Assembly: GCA_036702975.1 (NCBI GenBank)
Contig: DATNPX010000034.1
Span: forward strand, 372,001-436,000
Direction: 5' to 3'
DNA from: DATNPX01 sp036702975
GTDB lineage: Bacteria; Cyanobacteriota; Vampirovibrionia; Obscuribacterales; Obscuribacteraceae
Length of the DNA: 64,000 bases
Shown one piece after another: positions 35,153 to 44,704 of the stretch (position 1 is its first letter; each line of letters opens with the position of its first letter). A model generated the notes under the pieces. It saw only the letters and a program-made list of their open reading frames with translations, was not told the DNA's origin and did not search any database. The translations under genes and the position numbers were made by a program.

Positions 35153-35822
35153 TCGACGGACCCGTTGGCTCTGTTTCACGTATACGACAACGTTCAGCAT
35201 ACACGATATATGTCAAATTAGTGACGGCATCTTCAATATTGTCATTTACAACTTCATAGTCGAAGAGTCCCCGCTCCCGCAATTCCTGCCGCGCTTTCGC
35301 CAGCCGCAGCTGGACCATCGGCGCGCTTTCGGTCTTCCGCCCCTTGAGACGACTGGCAAGAGCGTCCCAAGACGGCGGAGATAAGAAAATCAACACCGCA
35401 TTTGGAAATTTAGCCTTAACTTGCTTAGCGCCCTGAACTTCGATTTCGAGAATCACATCTCGCCCCTGCCGAAGCTCGTGTTCGACCCATGTTCTGGGCG
35501 TGCCGTAGCGATTCCCCGCAAACTCAGCCCACTCCAGAAACTTATCTTCAGCGACCAACTGTTCGAACTCAGAAACCGAGCGGAAGAAATAGTCGAAGCC
35601 CTCGGCCTCGCGCTCACGAATCTTTCTGGTCGTTACAGAAACCGATTTAGTCAGCTTTGGCACAACTTCCAAGAGCCTCTGCACTACAGTTCCTTTACCG
35701 ACGCCGGAAGGACCGGTAATGACAATTAGATTACCGAGCGTCTTTCGAGCGCGAATGCGGTCGGAACCTGCATTTTCTTTATGACTCATCACGGGTGTTT
35801 CTGTGACCTTCTTAGTTGCCAT
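35130..35822 (-). CDS. gmk: guanylate kinase
   Basis: Guanylate kinase phosphorylates GMP to GDP. The P-loop is ITGPSGVGKGT. GMP-binding residues appear in SVTTRKIREREAEGFDYFF and EFAGNRYGTP, and the lid in RLKGRKTESAPMVQLRL. The ATG at 35822 has a GGTGGA ribosome site; the frame reaches 35873, and a further ATG lies at 35789. An N-terminal extension of about 28 residues precedes the conserved kinase core. It is first in the gmk-rpoZ pair and divergent from rqcH, with a gap of about 95 bases. Confidence 0.95.
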   Translation of the reverse strand: MATKKVTETPVMSHKENAGSDRIRARKTLGNLIVITGPSGVGKGTVVQRLLEVVPKLTKSVSVTTRKIREREAEGFDYFFRSVSEFEQLVAEDKFLEWAEFAGNRYGTPRTWVEHELRQGRDVILEIEVQGAKQVKAKFPNAVLIFLSPPSWDALASRLKGRKTESAPMVQLRLAKARQELRERGLFDYEVVNDNIEDAVTNLTYIVYAERCRIRETEPTGPSNEHNQNS

Positions 35823-35917
35823 GTTATCCACCAGGTGGTTTTGCTGGTTCCGATTCAAGAAAGTGGTTAGCAATTTTGATAAATTTGATTCCTAATTAAA
35901 CCCGACCAAAGAGAGCC

Positions 35918-38023
35918 ATGCAACCATTCGATGCCCTCACGATAAAGGCTATTTTGCAAGAGGCTAAACCGCTCCTGCTAAACCGGCGCGTAGATAAGTT
36001 AAGCCAGCTAGGACGGGACGAACTGCTGCTCAATTTGCGGGCGAAGGCAGGCATGATCAATCTCTTTCTGTCGGCGCACACAGCGCACGGACGATTGTGC
36101 CTAGTCAAGCTTCCTTCCTCAGGAAGCCAGAACGACAAGAGTTTAAGCCGATATCTGCCAGTACAAAAACCTGGCAGTAGCAACAATGCAGGAGCAGCCA
36201 GCAGTTTCATGCAAGTGTTGCGCAAACACTTAACCGGAGCGAGTTTGGTGGGTGTCGAACAGCCAACCGGCGAACGCGTGGTTAATTTTGTTTTCTCCTG
36301 CACAGACGAGGTGGGAACAGCCTCGCATAAAGTACTGACCGCGGAAATCATGGGACGTCATAGCAACTTGATCTTTTGGGACAAGGCTAGCGAAAAGATA
36401 CTTGGCGCTTCGCATTTGGTGACCAAGGAGATGAGTCGCCAGCGAGAAGTTCTGCCAGGCTTAAAGTACGTGCGGCCGCCAGTTCCCGAGAAAACAAGCG
36501 TATTTGCGGCAAGCAAAGATGATTTTGTGCGGCAACTGGAAGAGTTGGATAAGAGGTTGCGTGCCACTAAAAATGGTGAAGGCGGGGCTAGCACCACAAA
36601 TGGTGTCAGTGAATCTGATGAGCCCGTCGAGTCTTCGCAATCTTCCGGAGCGGCGGGATCACTAACGCCAACAACAGACACAGCCAATGCCACGCCGGGC
36701 TTAGGGGCAACAACTCCAGCAGCAAGCTCGAGCGGCAATACAGCAGGCTCCATCGGCAATACTACTAGGCAACACGGAGCTCCGGTCACCTTGGAACAAT
36801 GGCTCATCGATACATATACTGGTCTTGGACGGCACCTGGCTGAAGAGCTAGTCCACCATTCAAAACTTCCCAGCAAATTGAACAAAGAGACGTTCGATGT
36901 TGCTGAATTCAAAGAAGCATTGTGGGCACAGTTCAGCGCCATACAGCAGTTGACGAACTTCAAGGGTTGGATGAAGAAGGATCTGAGCCGCTACAGCGTT
37001 CTTGGCTGGTGGAACAATCTGGAAGATGAATCGGAGTGGCGCCAATACCCTTCCGTCAACGACATGATTGAAGAATATTTTCGACTACTAGAAACCCGCG
37101 AACAATTTCATCAATTGAGGGAAAGGCTTCGCTCCGAAATCAAAACCGAGACCGAGAAGATTCAAACTCGTCTCAACGCGGCGTCGGAACAGCTTGGAGC
37201 CACCGATAATCCGGCAGATTTCAAAAAGCGTGGCGACCTGGTGCTTGCCCACGTTAACGAGATCACAGCAGGACAAGAACTGCTTATCTGCGACGATCTA
37301 TATAGTGCACCCGATATGGCCGGTCATAAAGATCAGCCGCAGGCTAAGATTGAGATAAAGCTAAATCCAAATCTTTCACCTTCACAAAATGCACAAAACT
37401 TCTATCGACAGTTTGCCAAACACAGAGCACGGCAAAGTGCAGCAACTATGGCGCGGCAAGAAGCAACGAGCAAGCTATCAACATTGCAGAGACAACTGAC
37501 GGCACTCGATCAAGCAAAAGCGACAGACGAACTGCGGGTCTTGCGTGACGAATTGATGCCACGCAAACCAGAGAACAAACGAGTTCCCCAGCCTGAGCCA
37601 CAAAACAAGAAACCGAAACAACGGCTCTTGCAAGTAAATTCCAGTGACAATTGGGTCATATACGTCGGACGCAATCGACATGAGAACGATCATCTACTGA
37701 CGAGACTGGCACAACCGAGCGATGTCTGGCTTCACATATTAGGGCAAGGTGGAGCACACGTTCTTATTCGCGTTCCTGCTTCTAAACAAGATCCGCCGAT
37801 GTCTACATTGAAGGAAGCGGCGCTTATCGCTGCGCGCATGTCAAAAGCTGGTCACGGAAGCAAAGTGCGTGTCGTCTACACGCAAGTCAGACACGTAAAA
37901 AAGATCGCAAAAGACAAGCCGGGTTTAGTGCGTTATGAGAACGAAAAGACAATCGAAATAGACACCGCTCAACCTGTTCCTCAACACCTGAAGCATATTT
38001 TCTCGCATGGAGACAGCCACTAG
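35918..38023 (+). CDS. rqcH: ribosome quality control protein RqcH (NFACT family)
   Basis: This 701-residue NFACT protein, homologous to eukaryotic Rqc2/NEMF, binds stalled 50S-peptidyl-tRNA and adds C-terminal alanine tails. NFACT-N (1-200) includes AEIMGRHSNLIF and MSRQREVLPGLKY, then helix-hairpin-helix and coiled-coil regions (290-530). NFACT-R (about 575-690) includes DVWLHILGQGGAHVLIR and VRVVYTQVRHVKKI. The aspartate-arginine pair known to select alanyl-tRNA appears to read E119-R120. A Ser/Thr/Gly/Ala-rich insertion lies at about 218-287, absent from typical members. The window carries no RqcP or tmRNA. Confidence 0.92.
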   Translation: MQPFDALTIKAILQEAKPLLLNRRVDKLSQLGRDELLLNLRAKAGMINLFLSAHTAHGRLCLVKLPSSGSQNDKSLSRYLPVQKPGSSNNAGAASSFMQVLRKHLTGASLVGVEQPTGERVVNFVFSCTDEVGTASHKVLTAEIMGRHSNLIFWDKASEKILGASHLVTKEMSRQREVLPGLKYVRPPVPEKTSVFAASKDDFVRQLEELDKRLRATKNGEGGASTTNGVSESDEPVESSQSSGAAGSLTPTTDTANATPGLGATTPAASSSGNTAGSIGNTTRQHGAPVTLEQWLIDTYTGLGRHLAEELVHHSKLPSKLNKETFDVAEFKEALWAQFSAIQQLTNFKGWMKKDLSRYSVLGWWNNLEDESEWRQYPSVNDMIEEYFRLLETREQFHQLRERLRSEIKTETEKIQTRLNAASEQLGATDNPADFKKRGDLVLAHVNEITAGQELLICDDLYSAPDMAGHKDQPQAKIEIKLNPNLSPSQNAQNFYRQFAKHRARQSAATMARQEATSKLSTLQRQLTALDQAKATDELRVLRDELMPRKPENKRVPQPEPQNKKPKQRLLQVNSSDNWVIYVGRNRHENDHLLTRLAQPSDVWLHILGQGGAHVLIRVPASKQDPPMSTLKEAALIAARMSKAGHGSKVRVVYTQVRHVKKIAKDKPGLVRYENEKTIEIDTAQPVPQHLKHIFSHGDSH

Positions 38024-38037
38024 GCACACGGTGCAAA

Positions 38038-41000
38038 TCAATTGCGGCGGTCAGGAACGTAGTCTACATCCGGTATTGGACCGGAAGTGTGCCCTGACTT
38101 GCCTAGCGAAGCTTGGAGTTGCACCAATTGCGCTCGAACTGGCTCTACCGCCGTTTGAAGTCCCTTTTCGATAGCCGTTTTCGCAACATCATCGAAGTGC
38201 AAGGCAGCGCATATAGATGCAATATTGAGCAGATCGGCAGGCTCAGTTGTACCAGCAATAATTGAAGCGAAAATAGCCTTAGCGTGGTCAGCGTCATTGG
38301 CTGCAGCTAGAGTTTTTGCAAAATTTATTTGATCGCTCAAGGCGACGTGTTCAAGCTTCATCCAGGCTTTGAATTGTTCAACGGCGCTTGCACCGTCCTC
38401 AACACTAACTAGAGCAGTAGCGAGATAGCGCCTCAGCACGGCCAGATTCGGGCTTAGCTTGACTGCCTGGGTGAGGGCAGCGACAGCGTACTGGTTGCGA
38501 CCGGCTTTAAGGGCCTCGTATCCTTTAGTCTGCAATGCTTTGGCATCGAGTTCTGCAATCTCTTTACGTTCTGCCTTTGTCACACCCAGATCTGGCTCGG
38601 CCGCAGTCGTTGAGCTTCCACCGCTTGTTTTGGCGTGTTTAAGCTGCGCCGAACAAAACTCCAAATTGTCCTTCGCTGCCGCAAGATCGGGATCTAAAGC
38701 GAGCGCTTTTTTAAAATCATCAGAAGCAGACGTATACTGCTTCTCAGCCATGTAGTAATTTCCACGCTGTAGATAAGCATTTGGATTTGATGGCGCCAAT
38801 TCAATCGCTTTAAACAAATCAGACTGACCGGTCATCTTATTACCGGCTAAATAACTGTATTGTCCATGCTTAAGCACCGCATCTGCATTCTTTGGCTGCA
38901 GCGCGAGAACTTTTACGCAAGCAGCAGCTGCTTTTCCATAATCTTTCACGGCCGCATAGCAATCAGCGATGTGCAGTAAATATTCTGCCTCATGTTTTGA
39001 ATCTTTAGACTGTGCCTTCTTCAGGAATTCAATAGCTTTCTCATACTCACCACCGCGTTTGTATATATCAGCTCTACCAAGAGTAAAAGCGAGACTGGGA
39101 TGGAAATCAGGCATTGACGCCACTGTCTGTAGGTCTTGTTCAGCCTTTGCCGTGTCGCCCTGATCTATATAACATTGGGCACGCTGCTCATAGGTTTCAA
39201 CGTCCTTGGGGTTCAGAGACAACGCTTTACTAAAATCTCGCAATGCGTTGGGAAAGTCTTTTTGAGAGGCAAAGAAATTTGCCCTACTTGTATAAGATGA
39301 TGGATTCTTCGAAGCGAGGGCAACTGCAGTATTAAAATCAGAAAGAGCATTTTCCTTGTTGCCTGCCAGTTGATTAGCTTTGCCACGCAGAACAAATGCT
39401 TGATACGACTTGGGCTCTAGTTTTACAGCAGCAGCAGCATCCTGAAGGGCATCGGACGGTTTGTTCATGCGCAGAAAACAACGAGCGCGAAGCAGGTGAG
39501 CTTCAGCACTACCGTCACTGCTTTTCACTGCCCGATTAAGAAAATCCAGTGCAAGCGGATATTGCTGCAATTCCAAGTATGCATGCCCTAATCCCTCATA
39601 GACACCAACCGCCACATTTTGTCCGGCATATTTCAGGTAATCCTGATAGTAGTTTATAGAGGTCTGATACTGCTCCTGGCCGAGACTAATGTCTGCACAC
39701 TGCTCGAGTGCGTCTATATTTTTTGAATCTCGCCTCAAAACCTCTTTGTAATCGCGCAGCGCTTTTTCTGCATTCCCTTGACGGGAATAAGCTTTCCCTC
39801 TGAACATATATGCATCAACAGCCGCACTATTGAGCTGAACGGCCTTGTCCAAAGAGGCTATGGCACCTTTGGTATCACCGCGGGCAAGCTGGTCAGAGCC
39901 TTGCTGAACGAGTTTAGAGGCTGCCTGCAACGATTGCAGATTAACAAATAAGACAGAAGCGACCATAATGATCACCGCAGCTCCAAGTGGAATTGGATTC
40001 TTGGCGATGGCATCAACAGTTGTCTGGAACAGGCTCGGTTTAGGCGCTTCCTTTGCCGTTTTGGCAATCGTGCCAGCAAAAGAAGTTCTCGAAATTTGTT
40101 GACTGGTCGATATATCAGGTGCGCCAGTTTGCTCAGCGCTTCGAGCAAGCAGCTGAGCATCGAGAGCCATGCGCTCAGTCGGTTGATCTTTCTTTTCTAG
40201 CCAGGCTTTGTCTCTTTCGAGCGCCTGCGATAGAGTGCTTTTTACTTCTTTCTTTTTATTCTTGGCGGTGATACTTGAGGCAAGATTGCGTTCAGGACGC
40301 GATGGTTGGATTGTTCTGGCACTCGTATCAAGCGGCACGTAAACCGGCTCGGGAGAAGCCGAGGATTGGTCTTGGGTGCCGTAGCCGTCATCGATAGAGT
40401 GAGCTTCTGTAGATTGCTCGTCATGTTGAAGATTATATTCTTCAGCAACTACTTGTACGCCCTCGTCTTCATGCTTATTATCGACAGCGTCTATCGGAGT
40501 GACAGTGTCTAGCGATGAAGGAAATGCTGAAGGAAATGCCGATGGAAATGCCGAAATTGATCCGCTCGTTCGAGAATCGGCTGGCGTAACCGCGGGATTT
40601 GTTCCGGATGCTCTTGGATCGGCTGGCGTATATGCAGGAGTCGTTCCAGACATTCGTTGATCGTGTTGCACAGTGGCTGGATTGGTTCCGGGTGTCCCTG
40701 TTCTCCTTGGATCAGCTTGCGAAATTGCCGGATTTGTCCCCGTTGTCCTTGGGTCTACTTGCGAAATTGCCGGATTTGTCCCCGTTGTCCTTGGGTCTAC
40801 TCGCGAAATTGCCGGATTTATTCCAGATATCTTCTGCTCGCTTTCTACATATAAAGGAATGTCGCCAGTAGCAGTGGAATTAGCGGCAAACTCGTGCAAG
40901 GTGGTTGAGACGCGCATTTCCTCTTCTTTCTGATAATTGATAGATGGTGACGGCGCGGAAGCTGAACCAGATGTTTGCGGTTGTTCATCCTTGCCGCTTT

Positions 41001-41040
41001 CCGGTTCTTTGACGGAGTCTTCGTTTTGAGGGGCGTCCAC
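38038..41040 (-). CDS. 1000-residue membrane protein with many TPRs
   Basis: The N-terminal 340 residues are disordered and presumably cytoplasmic. They include a 14-residue tandem repeat (71-160) of the type D-P-R-T-T-G-T-N-P-A-I-S-Q-V. One membrane helix lies near 350-372 (PLGAAVIIMVASVLFVNL). The remaining 620 residues hold about 14 TPR units (for example AKAEQDLQTVASM, YGKAAAACVKVLALQPKNADA, YTSASDDFKKALALDP), presumably outside the membrane. It may be an envelope scaffold. It converges on rqcH (14 bases apart) and is divergent from the TadE operon. Confidence 0.88.
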   Translation of the reverse strand: MDAPQNEDSVKEPESGKDEQPQTSGSASAPSPSINYQKEEEMRVSTTLHEFAANSTATGDIPLYVESEQKISGINPAISRVDPRTTGTNPAISQVDPRTTGTNPAISQADPRRTGTPGTNPATVQHDQRMSGTTPAYTPADPRASGTNPAVTPADSRTSGSISAFPSAFPSAFPSSLDTVTPIDAVDNKHEDEGVQVVAEEYNLQHDEQSTEAHSIDDGYGTQDQSSASPEPVYVPLDTSARTIQPSRPERNLASSITAKNKKKEVKSTLSQALERDKAWLEKKDQPTERMALDAQLLARSAEQTGAPDISTSQQISRTSFAGTIAKTAKEAPKPSLFQTTVDAIAKNPIPLGAAVIIMVASVLFVNLQSLQAASKLVQQGSDQLARGDTKGAIASLDKAVQLNSAAVDAYMFRGKAYSRQGNAEKALRDYKEVLRRDSKNIDALEQCADISLGQEQYQTSINYYQDYLKYAGQNVAVGVYEGLGHAYLELQQYPLALDFLNRAVKSSDGSAEAHLLRARCFLRMNKPSDALQDAAAAVKLEPKSYQAFVLRGKANQLAGNKENALSDFNTAVALASKNPSSYTSRANFFASQKDFPNALRDFSKALSLNPKDVETYEQRAQCYIDQGDTAKAEQDLQTVASMPDFHPSLAFTLGRADIYKRGGEYEKAIEFLKKAQSKDSKHEAEYLLHIADCYAAVKDYGKAAAACVKVLALQPKNADAVLKHGQYSYLAGNKMTGQSDLFKAIELAPSNPNAYLQRGNYYMAEKQYTSASDDFKKALALDPDLAAAKDNLEFCSAQLKHAKTSGGSSTTAAEPDLGVTKAERKEIAELDAKALQTKGYEALKAGRNQYAVAALTQAVKLSPNLAVLRRYLATALVSVEDGASAVEQFKAWMKLEHVALSDQINFAKTLAAANDADHAKAIFASIIAGTTEPADLLNIASICAALHFDDVAKTAIEKGLQTAVEPVRAQLVQLQASLGKSGHTSGPIPDVDYVPDRRN
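40561..40830 (-). repeat. 42-bp coding tandem repeats in the TPR protein
   Basis: Six to seven 14-residue units, encoded by 42-bp repeats, lie in the disordered N-terminal part. Two adjacent copies (about 40726-40810) are nearly identical in DNA, so expansion is recent. Confidence 0.8.
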
Positions 41041-41481
41041 AGTTATTCGTTCCCTTGCGCCACTGCATCATTTTGCCACCACCAGTAATTTATTTACCCA
41101 TAAACCTCGCGCCTGGTCATGGAGAGATGGCGGCCATCCTATGCAGAATACCGCACATTCGATCGAAACTAACTTTTCCCACTTCATGAGCAGTTAAGAC
41201 TAAGCAATTAAGCTGACTAGGTTCAGCTTGTCTCTGAAAGTCTTAAAAAAACTTTGTCGCAAAAATAGTAACTTTTTTGCATAAGTACGTTACGCCTCGG
41301 GTATATGGAATGAAAGCGATTTTTTGTGCGGGGGCTCAAAATGGCTTTAGTCACTACTTGCACCATGACGAAAGTCATGTTCCCCTAACGAACAATCAGC
41401 CTGGAATGCTAGTTTGGACAGTCCTTCAAACTAGTGGCGAAAACACTGTGACGGAAACACGGCGACAAGTTAGGGATTAAT
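41041..41481. other. 440-bp divergent intergenic region
   Basis: This stretch lies between the TPR gene (minus) and the TadE operon (plus) and should contain promoters for both. I see an AT-rich hairpin (GCAAAAA with TTTTTGC, 41259-41265 and 41274-41280). A 67-codon frame (41277-41480) abuts the TadE gene, but it has no family resemblance or convincing ribosome site. No clear -35/-10 pair stands out. Confidence 0.5.
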
Positions 41482-42048
41482 ATGGTTCAAAAACCTGGCA
41501 CTAAAACCAGTCAAGGCGCCACGGCGAGAAGACGCAACGGCTATACAATGGCCGAATTCGGTCCAACTCTGCTGTTGGCATTCGTGGTTTTAGTGTTCCC
41601 ATTATGGGCATTCGGCACTTTGGGAATGCGGTACGTCTTTTTAATTAACGCAGCTCGCTTAGCAGCTCAGCAAGCATCTCGGTGTCAGACGTTTCTTTCG
41701 AACACTCCTAATCCTGGAGCTGTGAAAGTCGCTTCGACAGTCTCTCAAAAGTCATTGAATAGTATAGGCAACAATACGGTTCAGTGGATTAGCACCGACA
41801 CTTATATCTACGTGTGCCCCCTAGGCAGTACTACTGTAACCACGCCTGGTGCTAACAAAGCCCTTACAACTCAAGCCGATCCGACAAACAATTCTTACAA
41901 TTGTGTGGTAAAGATACATGCAACGCTTCAACCGGTATGGCCTGGCTTTCCCTCAATGGTGGGGAGTGTGCCGGGGTTGAATGCGTCTTACGACGCCTGG
42001 GTGCAAGGAACGAATTTTTTCGAGAACTCATCGAACTTGAATATTTAG
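41482..42048 (+). CDS. TadE-like pseudopilin (first of operon)
   Basis: This 188-residue protein starts at an ATG after AGGG. A basic leader (about 1-22, RRRNGYTMAEFGP) precedes one membrane helix (about 26-50), with the TadE-type glutamate in M-A-E-F. N-A-A-R-L-A-A-Q-Q-A-S-R follows, as in pseudopilin-like proteins. The exported remainder is Thr/Asn-rich and beta-like. It is first of three Tad-type genes with short spacings, presumably forming minor components of a Flp-like fibre or an adhesive surface structure. Confidence 0.78.
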   Translation: MVQKPGTKTSQGATARRRNGYTMAEFGPTLLLAFVVLVFPLWAFGTLGMRYVFLINAARLAAQQASRCQTFLSNTPNPGAVKVASTVSQKSLNSIGNNTVQWISTDTYIYVCPLGSTTVTTPGANKALTTQADPTNNSYNCVVKIHATLQPVWPGFPSMVGSVPGLNASYDAWVQGTNFFENSSNLNI

Positions 42049-42072
42049 TTGAAACCTGGAGCTTCGTCAAGC

Positions 42073-42594
42073 ATGTGTAGTCGCAAAGTCAACATTAAGA
42101 ATGCCAGGAATCGGAGACGAGGCGTCAGCGCGGTTGAAATCGCGATAGTTTCGTTTTTAGTGATCGTTATAGTGGGAATCGCTGTTGATGCAACAATCTT
42201 CACCATGGCCTATGCCAGACTTGATTCTACGACCCGTGACGCAGCACGCGCGGCAGCAGCACAACAAAAGGCCGCAACCGACGTTGGAAATACCTGTGCG
42301 GCAGCGCTGAAAGCGGCTAAAACTCAACTCCAAACACATTCGACCGACGGCGTATTCATCAAGCAGCCGGTGCTGACGGGTACGGTTGCACCATACTTCG
42401 TTTACAACGACTTCGGCGGCAGCCCGCCGGCACCGCAGTCAGCCTATGTTACCGTCACCTGCTCGGAAGATGTTTATCTACCGATACCAGTGACTTTTTT
42501 CGGAGCATCGTTTGGTCCTTTTTTAACCAGCGGAAATCACATAACACTCTCAAGACAATACGTCTTTCCTATCGTCAAAACCAAGTTCTACTAA
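42073..42594 (+). CDS. TadE-like pseudopilin (second of operon)
   Basis: The ATG at 42073 is preferred, with GGAG 11 bases upstream; a TTG at 42049, right after the previous stop, is also in frame. The 173-residue protein has a basic leader, then V-S-A-V-E-I-A-I-V and a membrane helix (about 17-42). R-L-D-S-T-T-R-D-A-A-R-A-A-A-A-Q-Q is the classic TadE pattern. The exported domain ends with strands and an Arg/Tyr-rich tail (RQYVFPIVKTKFY). It is closely related in plan to the preceding gene, which suggests an old duplication. Confidence 0.8.
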   Translation: MCSRKVNIKNARNRRRGVSAVEIAIVSFLVIVIVGIAVDATIFTMAYARLDSTTRDAARAAAAQQKAATDVGNTCAAALKAAKTQLQTHSTDGVFIKQPVLTGTVAPYFVYNDFGGSPPAPQSAYVTVTCSEDVYLPIPVTFFGASFGPFLTSGNHITLSRQYVFPIVKTKFY

Positions 42595-42637
42595 TCAACG
42601 AATTGACCTACTCGCTCAAAATCGGGGCAACAAAAAC

Positions 42638-44590
42638 ATGAAAGGCAAAAGACAAAGACGAAGCGAAAAAGGTTTGACAGTAGCCGCGCTGGTGGCATTT
42701 ATAGCGGTCTTTGTGATCGGACCATTGTCGATGTTTGTTTTTGAATTGACCCGCTACAACCTTGCCGCGCAGCAACTGAAGAACTGCCTCGATTCAGCGG
42801 CCCTGGCTGCAGCTTGTGCAGTCACGGGCTCAAACTCTTCCAACGCTGGAGTGACACAAACTGCAGCAATGAACGCTGCAATTTATATGTTTCAGCAGAA
42901 TTCCATTTTCAACTATTCACTGTCCTCAGTCTCTTCGACACCCGCATACGGAACGAGTGCACCAACCTGGAGCCCTACACCAAACGCTGCCCAGCTATAC
43001 TTCGAATTTTTAGATCCGGTAACGAAAAATCCAGTTGCATATAACAACAGCAGCGGTAAGATCATCCGCGTTTTCGGCGCATGGGGCTTTGTTCCGAGCA
43101 CAGCTAAATTCATAGGCGTTGGACAGGGTCCTTACATAATTCAAGATCAGTCAGATGGTGGCTTACCACAATTGGACGTTATCTTGTGCTTTGACACATC
43201 AGCCTCTATGGACGATTTCACAAACGTCAGTCTCGTAAATAGGTATCAGAACGGATCCTACAATGGCTATGCTCTGCCCCAAGACACCAGTCAATACAAC
43301 GGTCAGAACACCTGTCAGGGCCCACTCTACTACGCAATCGGTGCGACGAACGCCACCGGAACAGCCGTCAATGCGACCTGGCCAATGCAGTGGGACGCCG
43401 GTGGTGGCACCTCTGGCGTTTACACGTGGAATTCAACCGGCTACGGCACTGTAAATGGTTATGCAAAGTACACATTGAGCCAACTGTATAGCACAAGCAA
43501 CGGCGGCGGTCCCCGAACGTATACCGACATGGTAGTTAACGTCGATGGTACCGCGACGCAATCTATCGGCGCTACGATTAACGGGTTCACATTCCCAGCT
43601 GACGACGCCACTCATAAAGGTCTCGGTATCATGGTTGAGGCCATGAGGGGCAATCTTGAAAGCGTATCGGCTGCAACCGCAGCGAACGTTCCGTATACAA
43701 CTTGGGGGATAACACCGAAAGCGGGTTGGTTCCAGGCTTATTATCAGGGCGTCTTGTCGGCGCAACCAGGTTTTCCCAGTTCATCCGCTCAGGTACCTTT
43801 ACGGCACCCGATCGGCGATGCGATCCTCGCATCCGAAAACTTCTTCAGTATTTTGAATCAAGATGCTGACTGTCACTTTGGGCTTTGCACATTCAGCAGC
43901 AACGCCGGGACCAGTTCGTCATCTCTTGAGGGCAGCAATCCAACACTGAGCACTGGAGGCAACCCTTCTTCTTATCCATATCCATCACCAGCATCCATCC
44001 CCTGCCCGCAACCAACCATCAATTTAAATCCGACGGCTGGGTCAGCTTACAGTAACTTCTCAAGCGCCACGCCACCATCCACGTCGAGCGTGAACGGCGC
44101 ATTGTTCGCCGCCGATCCCACGACCGATACATTGGTAGGCACTGTCTATGCGGTAGGAGGTACAAACATTGCCGACTCGCTAGACCAAGCCATTTCGCAA
44201 ATGCTTGGTTCCAAAAGCACTGATCCGGCCGGGCCCACGCCTCTTGGACGCGCAGCCCAGAAGCTTGCTAGACCAGGCGCAACACGTGCGATTGTTCTGT
44301 TTACTGACGGTCTACCAACCGCAGGCGGTGACAGCGGAACATCAGATCCAAACTCACAAGCAGAAGCGACATTCGCTAAGAAAGCTGGAATTCCGATTTA
44401 TACAATCGGTTTGTGTATGGTGTCGAGCTTACAAACTGACCAGACTACAGTGCTCACAGACCAGAGCGGCTCAACCGGCATTGCTGCTTTGTCTGGCAAT
44501 GGAGCGACATTCACCCAAACAACAAGCGCATCACAGCTAAATTCTGTGTTCCAAAACGTTGCTCGCCAATTAGTCCAGTTGGTGCAATAG
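42638..44590 (+). CDS. TadG-like protein with von Willebrand A domain
   Basis: This 650-residue protein begins with a basic leader and a TadG-type helix (about 12-36), then L-D-S-A-A-L-A-A-A-C. A von Willebrand A domain follows from about residue 182. Its metal-ion-dependent adhesion site is DTSASMDD, with a late strand RAIVLFTDGLPTAGGD. A long Ser/Thr/Pro/Asn/Gly-rich insertion divides the domain (about 200-500). TadG proteins of this type anchor or tip Flp pili and mediate adhesion. It is third in the operon with two TadE-like genes, so all three probably work in one surface assembly. Confidence 0.85.
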   Translation: MKGKRQRRSEKGLTVAALVAFIAVFVIGPLSMFVFELTRYNLAAQQLKNCLDSAALAAACAVTGSNSSNAGVTQTAAMNAAIYMFQQNSIFNYSLSSVSSTPAYGTSAPTWSPTPNAAQLYFEFLDPVTKNPVAYNNSSGKIIRVFGAWGFVPSTAKFIGVGQGPYIIQDQSDGGLPQLDVILCFDTSASMDDFTNVSLVNRYQNGSYNGYALPQDTSQYNGQNTCQGPLYYAIGATNATGTAVNATWPMQWDAGGGTSGVYTWNSTGYGTVNGYAKYTLSQLYSTSNGGGPRTYTDMVVNVDGTATQSIGATINGFTFPADDATHKGLGIMVEAMRGNLESVSAATAANVPYTTWGITPKAGWFQAYYQGVLSAQPGFPSSSAQVPLRHPIGDAILASENFFSILNQDADCHFGLCTFSSNAGTSSSSLEGSNPTLSTGGNPSSYPYPSPASIPCPQPTINLNPTAGSAYSNFSSATPPSTSSVNGALFAADPTTDTLVGTVYAVGGTNIADSLDQAISQMLGSKSTDPAGPTPLGRAAQKLARPGATRAIVLFTDGLPTAGGDSGTSDPNSQAEATFAKKAGIPIYTIGLCMVSSLQTDQTTVLTDQSGSTGIAALSGNGATFTQTTSASQLNSVFQNVARQLVQLVQ

Positions 44591-44640
44591 GACGGACGGC
44601 GACGCAATACGGGTCCAGGCACTCAGGGTCGAAATAACGA

Positions 44641-44686
44641 GCTGAGTTATGAACGCAACGCAGGCTGAGTTATGAACGCGACGCAG
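44641..44686. repeat. 23-bp tandem duplication after the TadG gene
   Basis: Two head-to-tail 23-bp units (GCTGAGTTATGAACGCAACG..., one mismatch) lie in the short gap between the convergent TadG-like and lexA genes. No function is evident. Confidence 0.75.
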
Positions 44687-44704
44687 GGCTACTCGAAGAT
44701 GGAC

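Noticed and set aside
41277..41480. 67-codon frame directly before the TadE operon
   Set aside because: There is no ribosome site or homology signal, and it abuts the next ATG only by chance. It was left as intergenic.
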